Below are positions 1 through 9,431 of a DNA stretch of 64,000 bases, one piece after another. The notes under the pieces were generated by a model, which had not been told where the DNA came from, did no database searches, and saw only the letters and a list, made by a program, of their open reading frames with translations. A program made the position numbers and the translations under genes. The stretch covers positions 121,156-185,155 of the forward strand of contig DGPB01000009.1 in NCBI GenBank assembly GCA_002390285.1, given 5' to 3'. The first letter of the stretch is position 1. Each line of letters begins with the position of its first letter. This DNA comes from Cellvibrionales bacterium UBA4451 (GTDB lineage: Bacteria > Pseudomonadota > Gammaproteobacteria > Pseudomonadales > Porticoccaceae).

Positions 1-1088
1 ATACCACCCATCATATAGTGGCAAGTCGGCACTACAGGAATGGGATCCGTTACTGGGTCAACATGAGCAAAGGTCCGCGACAGTTCACAGATACCAGGTA
101 AGCGACTTTCCAGCACTTCCTCACCCAGATGGTCCAGCTTCAGATAGACATAGTCACCATTGGGGCCACAACCGCGACCATCAAGAATTTCGAGCACCAT
201 GGAACGGGCCACCACGTCGCGGCCCGCCAAATCCTTGGCGTTGGGAGCGTAACGCTCCATGAAGCGCTCGCCATCCTTGTTGACGAGATAGCCACCTTCA
301 CCTCGACAGCCTTCCGTCACCAAGGTACCAGCACCGGCAATACCGGTGGGGTGGAATTGCCACATTTCGATATCCTGCACCGGGAAGCCGGCACGTAGCG
401 CCATGCCAATACCGTCGCCAGTGTTAATGTGGGCGTTAGTGGTTGAGGCATAAATTCGACCGGCACCACCAGTGGCAATTACAGTGGCCTTCGATTTAAC
501 ATAAACCGTTTCACCGGTTTCAATGTTGATCGCGATAACGCCAACGACGGCATTGTCGGCATTTTTTACCAGATCAACGGCAAACCACTCATTGAAAAAT
601 ACGGTATTGTTCTTAATGTTGTTTTGGTAGAGCGTATGCAGCAGTGCATGGCCTGTTCGGTCAGCCGCTGCACAAGTGCGTGACGCTTGGCCACCTTCAC
701 CGAAATTCTTGGACTGACCACCAAAAGGACGCTGATAAATACGTCCTTCTTCAGTGCGAGAGAAAGGCAACCCCATGTGCTCGAGCTCAAAGACCGCTTC
801 AGGGCCTACAGAACACATGTACTCAATAGCGTCTTGGTCACCGATATAATCAGAACCTTTGACGGTGTCGTACATATGCCAACGCCAATCATCATTGGGG
901 TCATCACTGGCTATCGCGCAGGTAATACCCCCTTGAGCGGACACTGTGTGTGAGCGGGTTGGAAACACCTTGGTGATGACGGCCGTCTTGTAACCGGACT
1001 GAGCCAGTTGCAGGGCTGCTCGCATACCGGCACCACCGCCACCGACAATTAGCCCATCGAAGGAAATGGTTCTTATACTATTACTCAT
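1..1088 (-). CDS. sdhA: Succinate dehydrogenase flavoprotein subunit, partial
   Basis: The minus strand reads from an ATG at 1088 off the left edge, so the C-terminal part is missing. The N-terminus carries the FAD dinucleotide-binding motif [14 protein letters not shown]. It is followed by [12 protein letters not shown], which contains the histidine that covalently holds FAD in this family, and later by the HPTG and TEGCRGEGG signatures of the substrate site. The subunit oxidises succinate to fumarate in the TCA cycle and passes electrons to SdhB. It starts 4 bases after the sdhD stop in the order sdhC-sdhD-sdhA, so sdhB is expected just beyond the window. Confidence 0.97.
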   Translation of the reverse strand, partial: MSNSIRTISFDGLIVGGGGAGMRAALQLAQSGYKTAVITKVFPTRSHTVSAQGGITCAIASDDPNDDWRWHMYDTVKGSDYIGDQDAIEYMCSVGPEAVFELEHMGLPFSRTEEGRIYQRPFGGQSKNFGEGGQASRTCAAADRTGHALLHTLYQNNIKNNTVFFNEWFAVDLVKNADNAVVGVIAINIETGETVYVKSKATVIATGGAGRIYASTTNAHINTGDGIGMALRAGFPVQDIEMWQFHPTGIAGAGTLVTEGCRGEGGYLVNKDGERFMERYAPNAKDLAGRDVVARSMVLEILDGRGCGPNGDYVYLKLDHLGEEVLESRLPGICELSRTFAHVDPVTDPIPVVPTCHYMMGG

Positions 1089-1092
1089 GGAT

Positions 1093-1467
1093 TCAAATCC
1101 CCCAAACAATATCAAGTGCCCAGATGAGATATACCAAGTTGATGGTAATCATGCCCAGCTGGAAAAAAATTCGCAGTGGAGTCGCTTTCGGCCCCAATAG
1201 ACGAACAGTCACATAATCAGTGAGTACTGCCCACAGTCCAATCCATGCGTGTATCGCAATAGACACGACCGTCAACACATTTAAGACTTTCATAGAGATA
1301 TGGCTATTTAGTGCAAGCCATTGGCCGTAATCCATATCAGGGTTAGTCAGCAGATAGACCGTAATAAAAACCGTGTATACCGTCATAACAACGGCAGTTG
1401 CGCGCTGTAGAATCCAGTCAGACAGGCCGCTACGACCAAAACTGGTAACGTTAGTTATCATGCCCAT
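1093..1467 (-). CDS. sdhD: Succinate dehydrogenase membrane anchor subunit
   Basis: This 124-residue protein has three hydrophobic segments, the usual size and shape of SdhD. Residues near [16 protein letters not shown] match the conserved start of the family, and the later [14 protein letters not shown] segment carries the histidine region expected near heme b and the quinone site. With SdhC it anchors the SdhAB dimer in the inner membrane and reduces ubiquinone. The gene overlaps the end of sdhC by 10 bases and lies 4 bases upstream of sdhA, consistent with one coupled transcript. Confidence 0.93.
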   Translation of the reverse strand: MGMITNVTSFGRSGLSDWILQRATAVVMTVYTVFITVYLLTNPDMDYGQWLALNSHISMKVLNVLTVVSIAIHAWIGLWAVLTDYVTVRLLGPKATPLRIFFQLGMITINLVYLIWALDIVWGI

Positions 1468-1835
1468 ACCCAGACTCCAGCCAGAACGATAAGTACAGCA
1501 GCAGCAATCAGAGCGATCATCGCGCCAAGGCGGCCTCCTTCAAGTGTTTCGCCAACACCAAAGTCCATCACCAAGTGACGAACACCCGCCACCAAATGGT
1601 AAGCTAGGGCAGCAAGCGAAGCCCAAATAATCAACTGGAAAAAGGTGCTTCCTATGCATTCTTTTATCGCATTGAAGCTTTCTTCAGAAGACAGGCTTGC
1701 ATCCAATACCCAGAGAAACACGGCAATCGCAGCAAATAACACGACACCAGAGACTCGGTGAAGAATGGATACATATGACGTTATTGGAAGCTGGATTGTT
1801 CCAATATCAAGATTTACAGGTCTTTTCTTGTTCAC
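1458..1835 (-). CDS. sdhC: Succinate dehydrogenase cytochrome b556 subunit
   Basis: A 125-residue protein with three membrane segments. It has the two SdhC signatures: SILHRVSG near residue 24, including the quinone-site serine and arginine region, and HLVAGVRHLVMD near residue 80, which contains the heme-ligand histidine. It is the first gene of the sdh operon and is transcribed away from gltA. The 300 bases between sdhC and gltA should hold promoters for both directions. The family call is secure; the heme and quinone roles follow from the family. Confidence 0.94.
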   Translation of the reverse strand: MNKKRPVNLDIGTIQLPITSYVSILHRVSGVVLFAAIAVFLWVLDASLSSEESFNAIKECIGSTFFQLIIWASLAALAYHLVAGVRHLVMDFGVGETLEGGRLGAMIALIAAAVLIVLAGVWVWA

Positions 1836-2033
1836 GGATACACCCTATATCTGCACAGCAAGCAGAGATAAAAACTGGTGGGGATCAACAGCCATCGCAG
1901 GCATGTCGGGCTTAAATAGGCCGCAAATTATAGAAACATTGCGCAATGATTACAATGGACGAATTGACGGAGGTATAAGGTTTACGGATAGCCGTCATTC
2001 ATTTGATCTATGCGAAGTAATCTCGCAGTAAAA

Positions 2034-2061
2034 TTGACAAATACGCAAAGCAAGTTATAGT
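2034..2061 (+). promoter_or_regulatory. Sigma-70-type promoter for gltA
   Basis: A consensus -35 TTGACA at 2034-2039 is followed, after a 16-base spacer, by TATAGT at 2056-2061. The predicted start is near 2068, leaving a leader of about 65 bases before the gltA ATG. The ribosome site TAGGAG lies just before the gene. The position in the sdhC-gltA divergent region supports it; no mapping data are available. Confidence 0.6.
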
Positions 2062-2134
2062 TTCCGGCCTGAATTTTTTTAGTTCGTAAGTCAATTGCTT
2101 GTAAAGGCAGATCTAGGACTCGTAGGAGAATCCA

Positions 2135-3412
2135 ATGAGCAACAAGAAATTCCACCTCTCTGAAGAAGGCACAGACACTTCGATAGAGCTACCGGTTCTA
2201 AGCAGCACTCTTGGTCAAGATGTCATCGACATCGCCAGGGTCCCTGAAACAGGGTGCTTCACGTTTGATCCCGGTTTTGGTGCTACAGCCTCTTGTGAAT
2301 CAGCAATCACCTTCATTGATGGGGATAAAGGTGTTCTTTTACACCGTGGCTATCCCATTGAGCAGTTAGCAGCAAATTCTGATTTCCTGGAAACCTGCTA
2401 CCTTCTTATTAATGGTGAACTGCCTTCAGATTCAGAGAAGGAAGCATTCGAACAGACCATAAAATCCCACAACAACGTAGAGAGTGCCGTAGAACAATTT
2501 ATGAGTGGCTTCAGTCAGGGCTCCCATCCTATGGCCATGCTTTGTGCTGTTGTTGCTGCTATGTCAGCGACTTACAACGACACTACAGACGTTTCTAATG
2601 CGGATGACAGAATGCTCACTGTTAACCGACTGATTGCCAAGATGCCTATTTTGGCCGCCATGTGTCACAGACATTTCTCAGGCCTGCCCTATGTGTCGAC
2701 AAACAACGACCTTAGTTATGCTGAAAACTTCCTCAACATGATGTTTGGAACACCGGGTGCTAAGAGCACGGTCAGCCCTGTATTAACTAAAGCAATGGAT
2801 CTGATTTTCCTTCTCCATGCCGATCACGAACAAAATGCGTCCACGTCAACAGTTCGTCTATCAGGTTCTTCTGGCGCAAATCCATACGCCTGTATAGCGA
2901 GTGGAATCGCTGCACTTTGGGGGCCGGCACACGGCGGCGCGAACCAAGCTGTGCTCGAAATGCTAGAAGAAATAGGTGATGAGAAACACATTGATGAGTT
3001 TATTCTTCGCGCCAAGGATAAAGAAGACGGTTTCCGCCTCATGGGCTTTGGACACAGAGTTTACAAAAACTTTGACCCACGCGCTAAAGTGATGAAGGAA
3101 AGCTGTGATGAAGTCCTCGCTGAACTTGGCCTAGAACACGATCCACTGCTGAAAATTGCCAAGCGTCTAGAACAAATTGCACTGGAAGATGAGTACTTTG
3201 TTGAGAAAAAACTCTACCCAAATGTTGATTTCTATTCCGGCATTATCATGAAGGCAATCGGTATTTCTCCCGAAATGTTCACTGTTATCTTTGCCACAGG
3301 CCGCACCGTTGGCTGGATATCTCACTGGAATGAAATGCTGAGCAATCCATACCGAATTGGCCGCCCACGTCAGCGCTATACTGGTTATGCCCAGCGGGAC
3401 TATCCTGCCTAA
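2135..3412 (+). CDS. gltA: Citrate synthase (type II, hexameric)
   Basis: This 425-residue enzyme condenses oxaloacetate and acetyl-CoA to citrate at the TCA cycle entry. The family motifs are clear: [12 protein letters not shown] near residue 72, the catalytic [15 protein letters not shown] block, [15 protein letters not shown], and [16 protein letters not shown]. The length matches the large NADH-sensitive type found in Gram-negative bacteria. The ATG at 2135 follows a TAGGAG ribosome site. It lies divergent from sdhCDA, the same arrangement as in E. coli and Pseudomonas, and ends just before a strong hairpin terminator. Confidence 0.98.
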   Translation: MSNKKFHLSEEGTDTSIELPVLSSTLGQDVIDIARVPETGCFTFDPGFGATASCESAITFIDGDKGVLLHRGYPIEQLAANSDFLETCYLLINGELPSDSEKEAFEQTIKSHNNVESAVEQFMSGFSQGSHPMAMLCAVVAAMSATYNDTTDVSNADDRMLTVNRLIAKMPILAAMCHRHFSGLPYVSTNNDLSYAENFLNMMFGTPGAKSTVSPVLTKAMDLIFLLHADHEQNASTSTVRLSGSSGANPYACIASGIAALWGPAHGGANQAVLEMLEEIGDEKHIDEFILRAKDKEDGFRLMGFGHRVYKNFDPRAKVMKESCDEVLAELGLEHDPLLKIAKRLEQIALEDEYFVEKKLYPNVDFYSGIIMKAIGISPEMFTVIFATGRTVGWISHWNEMLSNPYRIGRPRQRYTGYAQRDYPA

Positions 3413-3437
3413 CATTCTGCATTATAAAGAATTAAAA

Positions 3438-3470
3438 AGGCCGCCCTGGTAACAGTGGCGGCGTTTTTAT
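3438..3470 (+). terminator. Rho-independent terminator of gltA
   Basis: GCCGCC at 3440-3445 pairs with GGCGGC at 3457-3462 across an 11-base loop and is followed by GTTTTTATT. It sits 28 bases after the gltA stop, which makes it the natural end of that transcript. Confidence 0.85.
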
Positions 3471-3561
3471 TATGGACTTTAACAATCTTATATCGACCAA
3501 TGTTCAAATATCTATTGATCCGATGAATATTCCTTTTTCATTAGTGTTGCTCTGTTACGTG

Positions 3562-3930
3562 CTACCTGCATGGATGCGGGAATGCGTCTAAGAATGCCTT
3601 CATTGTCAAAAAGACTTCTCGTTCATGCAATTCAGTAGGATTTTTCCTTAAATACTCCAGCACAATACTCATTGACTGTCCGTTTGTAATACCTCCTTTT
3701 GGGAAGCAAACTTTTAGTGAGCCATCATTTTCCATAACCTTCATAATACTGCTAACACCATGGACAAAGCCTACGCAAAAGCCAAAAGACATCGAATCAC
3801 CATCTTCGTCGGCATTTAAAAAACTTTCTGCTTCCGCACACTTTTTTAGTAGTTCATTGCCGTCGGCAAAACTTAAAGGTGAAAAGAACAGAACTATGGT
3901 TAGCATTATTATCTTAATTGTTGGCTGCAT
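3562..3930 (-). CDS. Small exported Rap1a/Tai-like protein
   Basis: A 122-residue protein with a typical signal peptide (hydrophobic residues 6-20, cut near SFADG). Its features match the Rap1a/Tai fold: GNELLKKCAEAE, CVGFVHGV, VCFPKGGITNGQ, then a YLRKNPTELHEREVFL helix and a terminal PHPCR. Four cysteines are spaced as expected for disulfides in the periplasm. Rap1a-type proteins include immunity proteins against type VI peptidoglycan amidases, but many family members stand alone with unknown roles. No effector gene lies beside it, so an immunity function is not shown. A decayed relative lies directly upstream at 4196-4579. Confidence 0.75.
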   Translation of the reverse strand: MQPTIKIIMLTIVLFFSPLSFADGNELLKKCAEAESFLNADEDGDSMSFGFCVGFVHGVSSIMKVMENDGSLKVCFPKGGITNGQSMSIVLEYLRKNPTELHEREVFLTMKAFLDAFPHPCR

Positions 3931-4040
3931 TAACTCATCCTTTTCACGTAACTGAGTGAATCACTTTAGCAGATGTTGATTACAGGCTGAATAAGCAACT
4001 TGAAAATATCCAATCGGCTCAGTGAAAGGTTTATTAGGTG

Positions 4041-4205
4041 CTACTCGCATGGGTAAGCATCTAGCTTTTGCTTCAAATAATTCAAGTCTCTGTCTGTAGC
4101 ATTAACCTCATCCCAGATAGGGTCATCTTCGGCGAGTAATACCTCTTTGAGACACTCTAGCTTGCGTATTTCGGCCTCAATAGAGTCTCTTGTGGCTACT
4201 TGCAT
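4041..4205 (-). CDS. Possible 54-residue ORF, duplicated Rap1a-type 3' end
   Basis: An open frame from ATG at 4203-4205 to TAG at 4041-4043 encodes a charged, helix-prone 54-residue peptide ending LDAYPCE. That ending resembles the Rap1a-type ends of the two neighbouring copies (AFPHPCR and AYPCK), and the bases around the three stops are also alike. The ATG lies inside the end of the upstream pseudogene in another frame, with no clear ribosome site and no signal peptide. It is most likely a leftover of a tandem duplication, not an independent gene. Confidence 0.3.
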   Translation of the reverse strand: MQVATRDSIEAEIRKLECLKEVLLAEDDPIWDEVNATDRDLNYLKQKLDAYPCE

Positions 4206-4579
4206 GGGTACGCCTCCAGGAAAGCATCCATTATCAAATAGCCTTTGTATTCATGTAGTCGAAGAGGATTTTTCCTTAAATACGCTAGAACAATTCGTAC
4301 ACTCTGCTCATTTGAAAGCCCGCCTTTTGGTGTGCAGATTTTAAATGGGCCATCCATTCTTGTCTGACTCATTCACACCCCGTCGACTATGCCAAGGCAA
4401 AAGGTACGTTTATGGACATCATCAGTTTTTTCGTTATTTTGCAATTTTTCTGATACTGCGCATTCTTCTAATAAGCTATTCCCATCGACGCCGGCATAAC
4501 TCGAAGGTGAGAAGAGTAGGAAGCCAGAAAGTAATACTATGACATGAATTATGGGGCGCATTTGAATGTTCCTTTTCAC
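4196..4579 (-). pseudogene. Rap1a/Tai-like gene broken by an in-frame TGA
   Basis: The minus frame from ATG 4579 to TAG 4196-4198 would encode 127 residues with a signal peptide, DGNSLLEECAVSE, FCLGIVDGV, then an in-frame TGA at 4373-4375, then KICTPKGGLSNEQ, YLRKNPLRLHEY and AYPCK. All blocks align with the intact copy at 3562-3930, and the stop falls where that copy has serine, so a single change (for example TCA to TGA) explains it. Reading stays in frame on both sides. Selenocysteine readthrough has no support, because the aligned residue is serine and the site is not a conserved redox position. Confidence 0.8.
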
Positions 4580-4679
4580 CTATTAAATGCAACTTTACCA
4601 GAAGGGAATTGATGCTATCAAGCGGAGTGATAATCAGGAAAATACCCTAGAAAGTGTCCCCAAAAATAATAATCCAATA

Positions 4680-4712
4680 AAAAAGGCCAACTATTTAAGT
4701 TGACCTTTTTTG
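4680..4712. terminator. Bidirectional-type hairpin downstream of tRNA-Ala
   Basis: AAGGCCAACT and AGTTGACCTT form a near-perfect stem with an A run on one side and a T run on the other. On the minus strand it lies about 30 bases after the tRNA-Ala 3' end, so it likely ends the gltX-tRNA transcript. Confidence 0.75.
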
Positions 4713-4743
4713 CTGTATCCCTTGCGATGCAAGGGCTTGCGTT

Positions 4744-4819
4744 TGGTGGAGCCTAGCGGGATCGAACCGCTGACCTCAACACTGCCAGTGTTGCGCTCTC
4801 CCAGCTGAGCTAAGGCCCC
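4744..4819 (-). tRNA. tRNA-Ala (GGC)
   Basis: The minus strand folds as a complete 76-base tRNA including an encoded CCA. It has acceptor GGGGCCT paired with AGGCTCC, a D arm with GCTCAGCTGGGAGAGC, an anticodon loop CTGGCAG giving GGC, and a T loop GTTCGATCC. It reads alanine GCC codons (and GCU by wobble). It lies downstream of gltX on the same strand, a linkage also seen in Pseudomonas. Confidence 0.97.
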
Positions 4820-4953
4820 AAATCTGTTGCTGATAACCTTATACAGGCTTTACTTACTCTCTATAAGCCCAGCTGTAACCCGCTGCACCCAAAGGGCATA
4901 AAAGCTAAGGCCCCGAAAGAGGCTGCGCATTTTAGGTATTGGCCCAATAAGAG

Positions 4954-6468
4954 TCAAGCCTGTTCTTCGGGATGTTCAGCTCGGTTAGCGCAGATTAGCT
5001 GGTATTCTTTTTCCCATTTTTTCAGTTGTTTTTTAGACACCCCTCCAGCCGTCTCTAATGCATGTCTGACGCGCGCTCGGACTAAGTCTGGACCCAGAAT
5101 TTCCATCGCATCAAACAGCGGCGGCCCCGATGGAGAGCCTGTAACGGCCACAAACAATGGGAATAGAAAATCTTTAAGCTTTAAGTCTACCGACAAGGCT
5201 ATTTGATTTAATTCTTGATACAACCCATCACGGGACCAATGACGCAGCCCATCGAGGCGCCAGACACTGTATTGAAGCACCCTACGCACCAGTTCATTAT
5301 CCAGCTTTTTATGTTCAAAACTGGCTTCACTCAGAGTTGGCATACCCGACAGCATGAAACCCAGCAAGGGTGCTATATCGGTAAATTTTTCGACACGCTC
5401 TTTAATAAGAGGAATCATTCGAGACAAGTTGTCACGATTAATGGCCCAGTCGGCAACACGGCTGGCAAATTCACTATCATCCAAATTTTCACGAATCCAA
5501 CAACCATTGAGCCAATCCAGTTTTTCCGTATCAAAAACAGGTCCACCCAGGTGCACATTGTGGATATCAAAGTTTTCCAGCATTTCTTGAAGGGTGAATT
5601 TCTCAGCCTCATTGGGCATTGACCACCCCATTCGTCCCAAATAGTTAATCACTGCTTCGGGGAGATAACCCATTTCACGGTAATAATTAATACTGGTCGG
5701 GTTCTTACGCTTGCTGAGCTTGCTCTTATCCGTATTTCTTAACAGCGGCATATGGCATAGCTGGGGCATTTCCCAGCCAAAATACTCATAAAGTAATTGA
5801 TGCTTTGGTGCAGAATTGATCCACTCCTCACCCCGAATCACATGGGTGATTTCCATCAAATGGTCATCAACCACATTGGCCAAGTGGTAAGTAGGCATAC
5901 CATCCCCTTTAAGCAAGACCTGCATATCAATTTGGGCCCAGGGTATCTCGATTTCACCCCTCAGCATGTCATTGAAGGTACAACTGCCCTCCTCCGGTAC
6001 TTTCATCCGGATAACATGGGGTACGCCATCCGCGAGTCGCTCCTGCACATCAGCTTGAGAAAGGTTCAGGCTACGGCCATCGTATTTGGGCGTTTCACCT
6101 CGAGCCATCTGCTCCTTGCGCATGGTATCCAATTCACTTGGCGTGGCAAAACAATAGAATGCGTGGCCTTTTTCCACCAGCTTCATCACATGCTGATGAT
6201 AAATAGCCATGCGCTCACTTTGTCGATAAGGGCCGAATTTTCCGCCCACATCGGGTCCTTCGGACCAATTAAGACCGAGCCAGCGCAGTGAATCCAAAAT
6301 CATTTGTTCAGATTCACCGGTGCTTCGGGTTTGGTCCGTGTCTTCAATACGAAGAATGAACTCGCCACCCAAACTGCGAGCAAAACAAAGATTAAACAGT
6401 GCTACGTAGGCAGTACCTACGTGGGGATCACCAGTGGGTGATGGTGCAATACGGGTACGAACTGACAT
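4954..6468 (-). CDS. gltX: Glutamate--tRNA ligase
   Basis: A 504-residue class I aminoacyl-tRNA synthetase that charges tRNA-Glu in the cytoplasm. The HIGH-type motif is [13 protein letters not shown] near residue 9 and the KMSKS-type motif is KLSKRKN near residue 255. The catalytic-domain blocks [10 protein letters not shown] and [15 protein letters not shown] are present. Length is normal for bacterial GltX. It is followed on the same strand by tRNA-Ala, and the 80 bases upstream separate it from the lapD-like gene. Confidence 0.97.
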   Translation of the reverse strand: MSVRTRIAPSPTGDPHVGTAYVALFNLCFARSLGGEFILRIEDTDQTRSTGESEQMILDSLRWLGLNWSEGPDVGGKFGPYRQSERMAIYHQHVMKLVEKGHAFYCFATPSELDTMRKEQMARGETPKYDGRSLNLSQADVQERLADGVPHVIRMKVPEEGSCTFNDMLRGEIEIPWAQIDMQVLLKGDGMPTYHLANVVDDHLMEITHVIRGEEWINSAPKHQLLYEYFGWEMPQLCHMPLLRNTDKSKLSKRKNPTSINYYREMGYLPEAVINYLGRMGWSMPNEAEKFTLQEMLENFDIHNVHLGGPVFDTEKLDWLNGCWIRENLDDSEFASRVADWAINRDNLSRMIPLIKERVEKFTDIAPLLGFMLSGMPTLSEASFEHKKLDNELVRRVLQYSVWRLDGLRHWSRDGLYQELNQIALSVDLKLKDFLFPLFVAVTGSPSGPPLFDAMEILGPDLVRARVRHALETAGGVSKKQLKKWEKEYQLICANRAEHPEEQA

Positions 6469-6548
6469 GGATAGTTATTTCCGTCAAGCTGAGAAAGTGA
6501 GAGGGTTAAATACATCAAATAATGGCCGATATTATACGCCGATCAATA

Positions 6549-8513
6549 CTATTCAACAGGCTTAGACTGGGGCTCACCTAGGAAATAACCTTGAGCTGCA
6601 TCAACACCAAGTTCGGCAAGCTGGTTCCATTCTATCTCGCTTTCAACACCTTCCAACCAGAGTTGAACGTTGCGATTATGAGCAAGCTGAACCAGCGATT
6701 TGATATAGAATTGATTATCAGGATTCTGATCCAGCTCACGAAGGAAACTACGATGCACTTTTAGGTGGTTCAGTGGCAAGCTGCTCAAATAACCGAAGGC
6801 TGAGGACCCTAGTCCAAAGCCATCAATCGCCATAGAAGCGCCACATTTATGTAATAGCTTATCGAGCCGTCGTATGGGCTTATCATCTAAGACTATAGCC
6901 TTTTCAGACACCTCAAACACGATATTACTAGCCAATTCACGTTGAGAGGTTAGGTAAGAATCTAGCCATTTAACAAAACCGTTTTCTTGTATTGAAAGCA
7001 TCGACAAGTTAACGCATAACTTGCCAGAAAAGGTTTTTTCCCGGTTAGTAGTGGCCAGAGATTCAAGAATCAATCGATCGAGCTGAGGCATTAGGCCCAG
7101 CCGCTCCGCGATAGGAATCACTATCCCCGCCGTTAACAAATCATCACCATTAATAAAGCGTACAAACACTTCATGGGCAACGACAGTCTTATCAGGAAGG
7201 CTTAATACCGGCTGAAAATATAGGACTATAGAGTGATCCGAGATAGTCTGCTCTAAAAATGCCTGCCATTCCTGCAACGTGCGACCCAGAACGGGTGCTT
7301 CACCATCCCGGACGTCAGAGAGCTTCGCCCAACGGTTAGTACCCTGCAATTTGGCCTGGCGTAGGGCTAGATCGGCTTCACTCAGCATGTCAGCACCGCT
7401 AGTGACCTCAGAATGATAGGTATAGCCCATATTGAAGTGCAGTGGACATTGGTCATTGTTAAGCCAGCTAAGGCCCTGTACCGTCTCAAAAACGGCTCCA
7501 GCCAACTCCTCGCCCTCCTGAGGCGTAATATCGGGGATAAATACGGAGAACTCCTGCCCCTTCCTTCTGGCAACCAATGCTCGTGGATGTCGTAAAACAG
7601 TACTATTCAGGCACTCACCAATGGTTTTAAGTAAGCGGTTACCTTCCGCCCGACCTGCATAATCATTGACGGAGGCAATATCGTGCATGGCGATAATGAT
7701 CAGCGCACCGGTATGTGTTCCGACTTCTTTGTCATCGACAAAACTATTCATACGATTATCGAAATCACTGCGGTTAGAAATCCCCGTGACCGCATCGCGA
7801 AATGATTGCTTCTGCAACTGTCCTATTGTCGCCAACTGTTCGTCAAAGATTTCTTTGAGATGCTGAGCCATTCGATTCATCGCCAAGACCACACGTCTCA
7901 GTTCACGGGTTTTAGGAATGTTCTCTTGTATAACAAAGCGTTTTTCATAGATATCGTTAGCTTGTCTTTCAACGCGAGTTAACGGCTCAAGTAACCATTT
8001 CAGTGCGAGATAAGCCAGCAGACAAACCAATAAAGTAATAGCGGTAAACCAGCCTAGCTGCGTCGTTGTTACTTGCCAGAGCTTTACATAAGCCTGACCG
8101 GGATGGCTGACAACGTTAAGAACACCCAGCTGAGACCAACCCGACGACACTTCCGCTTTTCCCTCTGGTGAGGGTAAAGGCATTAACGACACAAACCAAT
8201 CGGGAACTGTTTCTATGGATACAGGGAACTCTCGGTCAATCACAATATTTTGTTCAAGATCAGTAAAGAAAATACGTTGGTAATAACCGCTATCGGAAAC
8301 GGCATTGAACATAGTGTCCAATGTGGCAATATCTTTTTCTTGAGCAGCCTGCGTCATGGATAGGCCAAGAGATGTGGCTGTATCCTGCGCATGTACCTGC
8401 ATTTGATCTTCGACCAACAGGCGATTGTTGTGGAGACTAACCAGCGTATTACCTGCATAGAGGCAGATAAACAAGATTACTACGGCGATAATCAACTGAC
8501 GAAACAGTGTCAC
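6549..8513 (-). CDS. lapD: LapD-type c-di-GMP receptor (degenerate GGDEF-EAL)
   Basis: A 654-residue inner-membrane protein. It has a TM helix at about 5-25, a periplasmic LapD/MoxY-type sensor domain to about residue 150, a second TM at about 155-175, and a HAMP linker (LLEPLTRVERQANDI). A GGDEF domain follows from about 235 with the active-site motif changed to RKGQEF, then an EAL domain from about 420 whose EAL motif reads HEVFVRF. Both enzymatic motifs are lost, as in LapD, which binds c-di-GMP and sequesters the protease LapG. It lies divergent to lapG across 178 bases, so the pair and the nearby adhesin form one system. Confidence 0.88.
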   Translation of the reverse strand: MTLFRQLIIAVVILFICLYAGNTLVSLHNNRLLVEDQMQVHAQDTATSLGLSMTQAAQEKDIATLDTMFNAVSDSGYYQRIFFTDLEQNIVIDREFPVSIETVPDWFVSLMPLPSPEGKAEVSSGWSQLGVLNVVSHPGQAYVKLWQVTTTQLGWFTAITLLVCLLAYLALKWLLEPLTRVERQANDIYEKRFVIQENIPKTRELRRVVLAMNRMAQHLKEIFDEQLATIGQLQKQSFRDAVTGISNRSDFDNRMNSFVDDKEVGTHTGALIIIAMHDIASVNDYAGRAEGNRLLKTIGECLNSTVLRHPRALVARRKGQEFSVFIPDITPQEGEELAGAVFETVQGLSWLNNDQCPLHFNMGYTYHSEVTSGADMLSEADLALRQAKLQGTNRWAKLSDVRDGEAPVLGRTLQEWQAFLEQTISDHSIVLYFQPVLSLPDKTVVAHEVFVRFINGDDLLTAGIVIPIAERLGLMPQLDRLILESLATTNREKTFSGKLCVNLSMLSIQENGFVKWLDSYLTSQRELASNIVFEVSEKAIVLDDKPIRRLDKLLHKCGASMAIDGFGLGSSAFGYLSSLPLNHLKVHRSFLRELDQNPDNQFYIKSLVQLAHNRNVQLWLEGVESEIEWNQLAELGVDAAQGYFLGEPQSKPVE

Positions 8514-8691
8514 GCGGCCTTCCCTTTTTTATTTATTATCAACGAGTCTAATGCAATCCAGTTCACTTGCCAATTGAGTGCTACATCACACCTATAGCCA
8601 TTACCGGATAGCTATCCGCTATGGGGTCTATGGTAAGATAAAATAATAAAAAAACGCATGAAAACTGTCGCAAAAATAGGATTATTTTCAA

Positions 8692-9363
8692 ATGAATTCA
8701 ATGGGGAGGTCAGCACTTAAAACCAGCTTTGCCTGGCTTCCCATTGCAATCATTGGTCTATTCTCGGCAGCCATTGCTCAACATCAGGGCGTCAGTGAAA
8801 AACTACTCTCAAAGATTAGTGATAAATATGGCCCTACTGCCGAAACCCGGATTCGCCACTGGGAAGGGTTAATTCACCAATATCACAGCAGCGACGATCG
8901 AAAAAAACTCACTATCGTCAACGATTTTTTTAATGGTGCTCGTTTTGTCAGTGATGCCATCCTATGGAATAAGAACGATTACTGGGCAACACCGTTAGAG
9001 TTTCTTGCCAATGATGCGGGTGACTGCGAGGACTTCTCCATTGCAAAATACTTCACCCTCAAAGAAATGGGGCTGGATACCGCTAAGTTGCGGATTACCT
9101 ATGTAAAAGCAACCACGCTCAATCAGGCCCACATGGTATTAGCCTATTACGCTAGCCCCAATGCAGAGCCGCTTATTCTGGACAACCTTAACAAGCTGAT
9201 AAAACCAGCCAGTCAGCGACAAGACCTACGGCCTGTGTATAGCTTTAACGCAGATAACCTTCGGTTAAACCGAACGAGAAATGAACAACTGAAGGCAGGC
9301 AAGCCTAGTCAGTTAAATTTATGGCGGGATTTAAACTCGAGAATGCGGCGGGAGTTGCTCTAA
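8692..9363 (+). CDS. lapG: LapG-type periplasmic cysteine protease
   Basis: A 223-residue transglutaminase-like peptidase of the LapG family (DUF920/C93). An N-terminal hydrophobic segment (about 15-30) exports or anchors it. The catalytic Cys lies in NDAGDCEDFSIAK, His in NQAHMVLAYY and Asp in LILDNLNKL. The Asp/Glu-rich GDCED region also matches the calcium-binding site of LapG. LapG cuts LapA-type adhesins at a TAAG-type site unless held by LapD. It is divergent from lapD, and such an adhesin lies at 10865-13147. A truncated second copy lies at 10367-10812. Confidence 0.92.
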   Translation: MNSMGRSALKTSFAWLPIAIIGLFSAAIAQHQGVSEKLLSKISDKYGPTAETRIRHWEGLIHQYHSSDDRKKLTIVNDFFNGARFVSDAILWNKNDYWATPLEFLANDAGDCEDFSIAKYFTLKEMGLDTAKLRITYVKATTLNQAHMVLAYYASPNAEPLILDNLNKLIKPASQRQDLRPVYSFNADNLRLNRTRNEQLKAGKPSQLNLWRDLNSRMRRELL

Positions 9364-9380
9364 GGCTTTTGTTCTTATAA

Positions 9381-9412
9381 AAAAAGCCCCGACACCACTG
9401 TCGGGGCTTTTT
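9381..9412. terminator. Shared terminator between lapG and the adhesin remnant
   Basis: AAAGCCCCGACA at 9383-9394 pairs with TGTCGGGGCTTT at 9399-9410, with an A run before and a T run after. It can end transcripts from both sides: lapG on plus and the adhesin fragment on minus. Confidence 0.85.
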
Positions 9413-9431
9413 AGTTTTAACGGTCTAAAGG

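Noticed and set aside
687..953. Plus-strand frames inside the left 1 kb
   Set aside because: They are opposite the sdhA coding sequence, which is conserved throughout.
4373..4375. UGA as selenocysteine codon in the Rap1a-like frame
   Set aside because: The aligned residue in the intact copy is Ser at a non-conserved place, and no selenoprotein machinery is present in the window.
5215..6291. Two long plus-strand open frames opposite gltX
   Set aside because: They are antisense to a perfectly conserved synthetase and have no ribosome site or recognisable domain.
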